A stretch of 64,000 bases of DNA from Sphaerolaimus hirsutus (lineage: Eukaryota > Nematoda > Chromadorea > Monhysterida > Sphaerolaimidae), in assembly GCA_964036195.1 (NCBI GenBank), contig OZ038456.1:11842001-11906000 (forward strand), in the 5' to 3' direction. The position numbers and the translations under genes are program-made. Under the pieces are notes generated by a model. The model saw only the letters and a program-made list of their open reading frames with translations, did not search any database and had not been told where the DNA came from. Position 1 is the first letter of the stretch. Each line of letters starts with the position of its first letter. Below, in pieces: positions 61,155-64,000 of this stretch.

Positions 61155-61913
61155 GTCATCCTCATGGCATTGTGGTGAGACGTACTCGCCCCGCCAAGAT
61201 ACATGCATGTAAATTAGCAACCCTCCCATTTTTTTGGTGTCTGACTTTACGCGAAGAAATCTATCGTAGTTTTTCACATAGTCACATTTTATCGTAGTCA
61301 CATTTGGCACATAGCGAAATCGCGTTGTGCGAAGCCCTCGGGCTATCTAACTAGCCTCTAGGGTAATTGGGCCCCTTCTCCCCCTGTCGCTAGGGATTCA
61401 CCCAATAAGCAGTTAGCTGAATTGGCACTCTGCCAAGCGGCCGCCTATGTCCGAGGCCCCTGTAAGCGCCCAACGTTGCGCCCGAGCCCTATGTACGGCT
61501 TCCACGCGGTCCGAACACTCCACCGCTGTCGCGAACACTCGCGTTCCCAATAAATTAGGATAAGTTGTCTGGATTTCTCCATGTGGCCATTTCAGTTTTC
61601 ACAAATGTCACTGTGAAAACTAGTGTGTGTGGGGCCGTTCGGGATGGTTGCAAATCGGTTTTCCGTCTCCGCAGCGTGATCGGCGGGCCCCAGTCAAGTC
61701 AGTCAACGAATTGTTTTATGGCGAGCGTGTGCGCGTTTTCGTGCGGCGGTGACAGTAATTAGAAGAAAAATGCATTGTTTTATAGCGAGTAGCGACCGTG
61801 TGCACGTTTTCGCGCGGCGGTGACAGTAATTGAACGAAACGTCGCAAAAAGCGCGCGTCAGTGTGCGGCGTCAAATGCAGAAATTTTTATCTGACCTGTG
61901 TAGATATTATGTG

Positions 61914-62082
61914 ACGCCCAGGTGCCAGTCCCAGACCCTGTAAAATGTCAAATGTCATGCAAAGTGTCAAAAATCATGGAAAATGCCCTGCAATATGGTT
62001 ACTCTGTTGCCATTTTGCAGGGCATTTAACATGACTTTTTGACACTGCATGACATTTTATCGGGTCTGGGACCGTCCCCAGA
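61914..62082. repeat. Palindromic CAGACCCTGTAAAATGTC element
   Basis: CAGTCCCAGACCCTGTAAAA at the left and TTTTATCGGGTCTGGGAC at the right around repeated GTCATGCAAAGTGTCAAAA. Inserted in sequence that is uninterrupted in the duplicate at about 56000, giving a natural empty site for comparison. Confidence 0.78.
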
Positions 62083-62251
62083 TAGATGCACCCAAACATA
62101 ATAAATGCAATTGAACTATTTTGAAAACAAAAAAAGATGCGCTCTGAATTTCAAAGGATACCCCAATTGCTGCGTCATTGATTGATTGATGATTTTTCGG
62201 TCTCGATGCAGTTTTTTCGATCTCGAGCGATAAACGAAACGACATAGGTAG

Positions 62252-63480
62252 TTGTTAAAACGTATTTACGTTTACTCAAAAATTACGTATACTCGAGTAC
62301 TGAGTTAATACTTTTACGTATACATTGAAAAAGTACCTGTACTCGCTTTAATGTATACTTTTTGAAAGTACTCGAGTACATAAAACGTATTTCAGATAAG
62401 CTTTGTTATAGGCTTTTTCAAGGCATAGATGGGCAAAAAGGAAAAAAAACAGTTAAAAGTAGAATTTTTTCAAAAACAGCTTATAAGAGGCAAAAAACAT
62501 ATGCACTAGTGAATTTGGTTATAATGGTCAAAAAGGTAAAATGACAATTAGTGATTTTGAATGAAAATCGTGGTTTTTACCTCTTAAATCTCAAGTGGTG
62601 TTCACGTCTTTGAGGGAGTGCTTGGACCAGTGTTTGGATTTTGCACCATTTTTGTTTGGATTTTGCCTTATTTCGGTTTGGACTATGCTGCAGTTCGGGG
62701 CGCAAAAAGTGTTTGGATTATGCCTCATTTTCGTTTGGATAATGCCTCATTTTTGTTTGGATTATGTGTTATTTGGATTTTGATGCAGACTCCTAATTGA
62801 GTTGTAGCCAGCCTCAACGGCACCAGTTTGTCAGAAACTCACCCACTATAGTACCACTACAGCCGAGTTTGTATGTTGGGCGGGCCATTTGGTGCACCCG
62901 AAAGTTCGTAAACAAGCCGCATACAGACCCACTCAAATGGGTATAAACTTTTTATACATAAATGATCGAATGCATGCTCACAATGCCATCGGTCAATTGT
63001 AAAGTTGTTAAAACGTATTTACGTTTACTCGAGAAATACGTATACTTTCGGAATCTGAATACGTTCATGTTTCTTCCAGAGACTTTACGTATACTTTCCG
63101 TATACTTTACGTATACTTTCTTCCGAATACGTTTATGTTTACAGAAAATGTGCAGAAAATTAATCAGGTGCAGTTGAAGTAAAAATTACTTAAAGTAATT
63201 GAAACGGCTGCGAAAATGACAGCGGAAATTATTCAAGTTGCGTCAAGTAGGGAAGACGATGGTTCTCACTTTTACTCTTAATCACTTCTATGGTAAAATG
63301 TCGAAAAAAATACTTGGTTTTACGTTTTCCCTGAGATAAAATATCAGCTTACATGTTTACTCACCTTTACGCTGTTTACAAATTAAATAAACACAGTAAA
63401 ACAAATTACATTACGTTTTCTGTACTCAATGTGAGTAAATATAAAATACTTTACGTTTACTTTGCTAGTTGAAATGCGTA
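62252..63480. repeat. AGTTGTTAAAACGTATTTACG MITE-type repeats, two adjacent copies
   Basis: GTTGTTAAAACGTATTTACG at 62252 and again at 63003, each followed by GTTTACTC and ACGTATACT motifs, as in 27938-28871. The region 62600-62790 has an imperfect tandem of TTTGGATTTTGCCTCATTT-like units (about 30 bp). No gene. Confidence 0.6.
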
Positions 63481-63502
63481 CTTCACTATTTTCTCTCGTG
63501 AA

Positions 63503-64000
63503 CAGGGTTGGTTTTGTAAAAATCATTTGCATACAAATTGTATAAAAATTGTATAAAGATGTATTTTATTTTTATTTTATTCTTGTTTCATTTTATTTTA
63601 TTTTATTTTTTTCCAAAATAATAATAAAATAATAAAATGGACCATTTTACAAAAATTTTACAAAAATTTTACAGAAATTTTACAAAAAATCAGAATCTTG
63701 CATGCAAGGTCAGAAAAATTTGATAATTAGACCTAAACATGAAAAACGGGTGACAAATTTTTCCATTACTTTGCAAAAGTTGCATGCAGTATGTATTGTT
63801 AGCTAGTTGCAAGTGTTAAGTTACAATTATCAATAAGAATGGTTTGCATTTTCAGTAGAAGGATTACTGGAGTGTGCTGGGCGCATTTGTAAAACATCGT
63901 GCAAAGTGTCAATTGTCATGACAAATGTAGTAAAGAGTCAATTGGCATCTCAAATGTCCAGCAAAGTATAATTGTCATGACAAATGTCATGCAGAGTGTA
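63503..64000. mobile_element. hAT-like MITE, TAAAATAAAA family, copy 3 (cut by window edge)
   Basis: Left end CAGGGTTGGTTTTGTAAAAA, followed by the same array as 35615-36333 (TTTGCATACAAATTGTATAA, TTTTATTTTATTTTATT). The right end lies outside the window. Confidence 0.8.

Larger units (their letters stand above)
57355..61330 (-). mobile_element. Non-LTR (LINE-type) retrotransposon, minus strand, interrupted by two MITEs
   Basis: Going 5' to 3' on the minus strand: an endonuclease-like region (about 61330-60280, with GGLLIYMHVSWRGEYVSPQC, VSDFNHHIGNGN and PISSDHHALRLKV, matching apurinic-endonuclease motifs DFN and SDH), a linker, a reverse transcriptase (60109 to about 58360) and a C-terminal part (about 57830-57470, with HDLSDVLHLRSF and RCLDCG). 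Interrupted at 60810-61154 by a GGAAAACGG MITE and at 57831-58299 by a TA-family MITE; the coding sequence resumes on the other side of each. Stops and frameshifts mark it as dead. Upstream GC-rich sequence to about 61540 may be its 5' part. I see no poly-A tail or target duplication. Confidence 0.88.

Noticed and set aside
61360-61545. GC-rich block considered as a tRNA-derived SINE or rRNA piece
   Set aside because: I could not find A/B box promoter motifs or a cloverleaf; more likely 5' sequence of the adjacent retrotransposon.

Overview
The window is nuclear DNA from an invertebrate animal. It has two long, intron-rich, conserved eukaryotic genes with GT-AG introns, AT-rich introns with GC-richer exons, dense non-autonomous DNA transposons and non-LTR retrotransposon remains. 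Nothing here identifies the species. Tunicate-like or other repeat-rich invertebrate lineages are possible, but that is a guess.

Layout. Positions 1-65 (minus strand) look like the first coding exon of a gene running off the left edge and encode a signal-peptide-like N terminus. 66-10451 is intergenic: a 0.97 kb palindrome next to a 200-N gap, plus several MITEs. 10452-23369 (+) is a complete 22-exon gene for PPP4R3/SMEK, the regulatory subunit 3 of protein phosphatase 4 (1070 aa assembled). 23370-29859 is intergenic and repeat-filled. 29860-42974 (+) is an 11-exon gene for a B56-family regulatory subunit of PP2A (PPP2R5; 564 aa if the last exon reads to its own stop). 42975-64000 has no gene I can recognise. 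It holds MITEs and two decayed copies of one non-LTR retrotransposon (57.36-61.33 kb and 51.88-52.89 kb, both minus strand), each interrupted by MITEs.

The two genes lie head to tail about 6.5 kb apart, and both encode targeting/regulatory subunits of PP2A-family serine/threonine phosphatases (PP4 and PP2A). All introns kept in the models preserve reading frame, and the proteins align along their length with the known families. The 5' splice sites are odd: most read GTNNGT, with GTTGGT used six times.

The striking part is the repeat content. I found 20 elements with both ends present, each flanked by an 8-bp target duplication (11 exact, 9 with one mismatch). They have hAT-like ends (TAGGG or CAGGG, or TAGTGATGTAAA) and fall into about eight sequence families. 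In each family a short motif next to the terminus is iterated through most of the element. One PPP2R5 intron holds four of these elements nested three levels deep. A separate TA-flanked family (CCGTATTTCC ends with long C/G homopolymers) is present in at least ten copies. No autonomous transposase gene was seen for either group.
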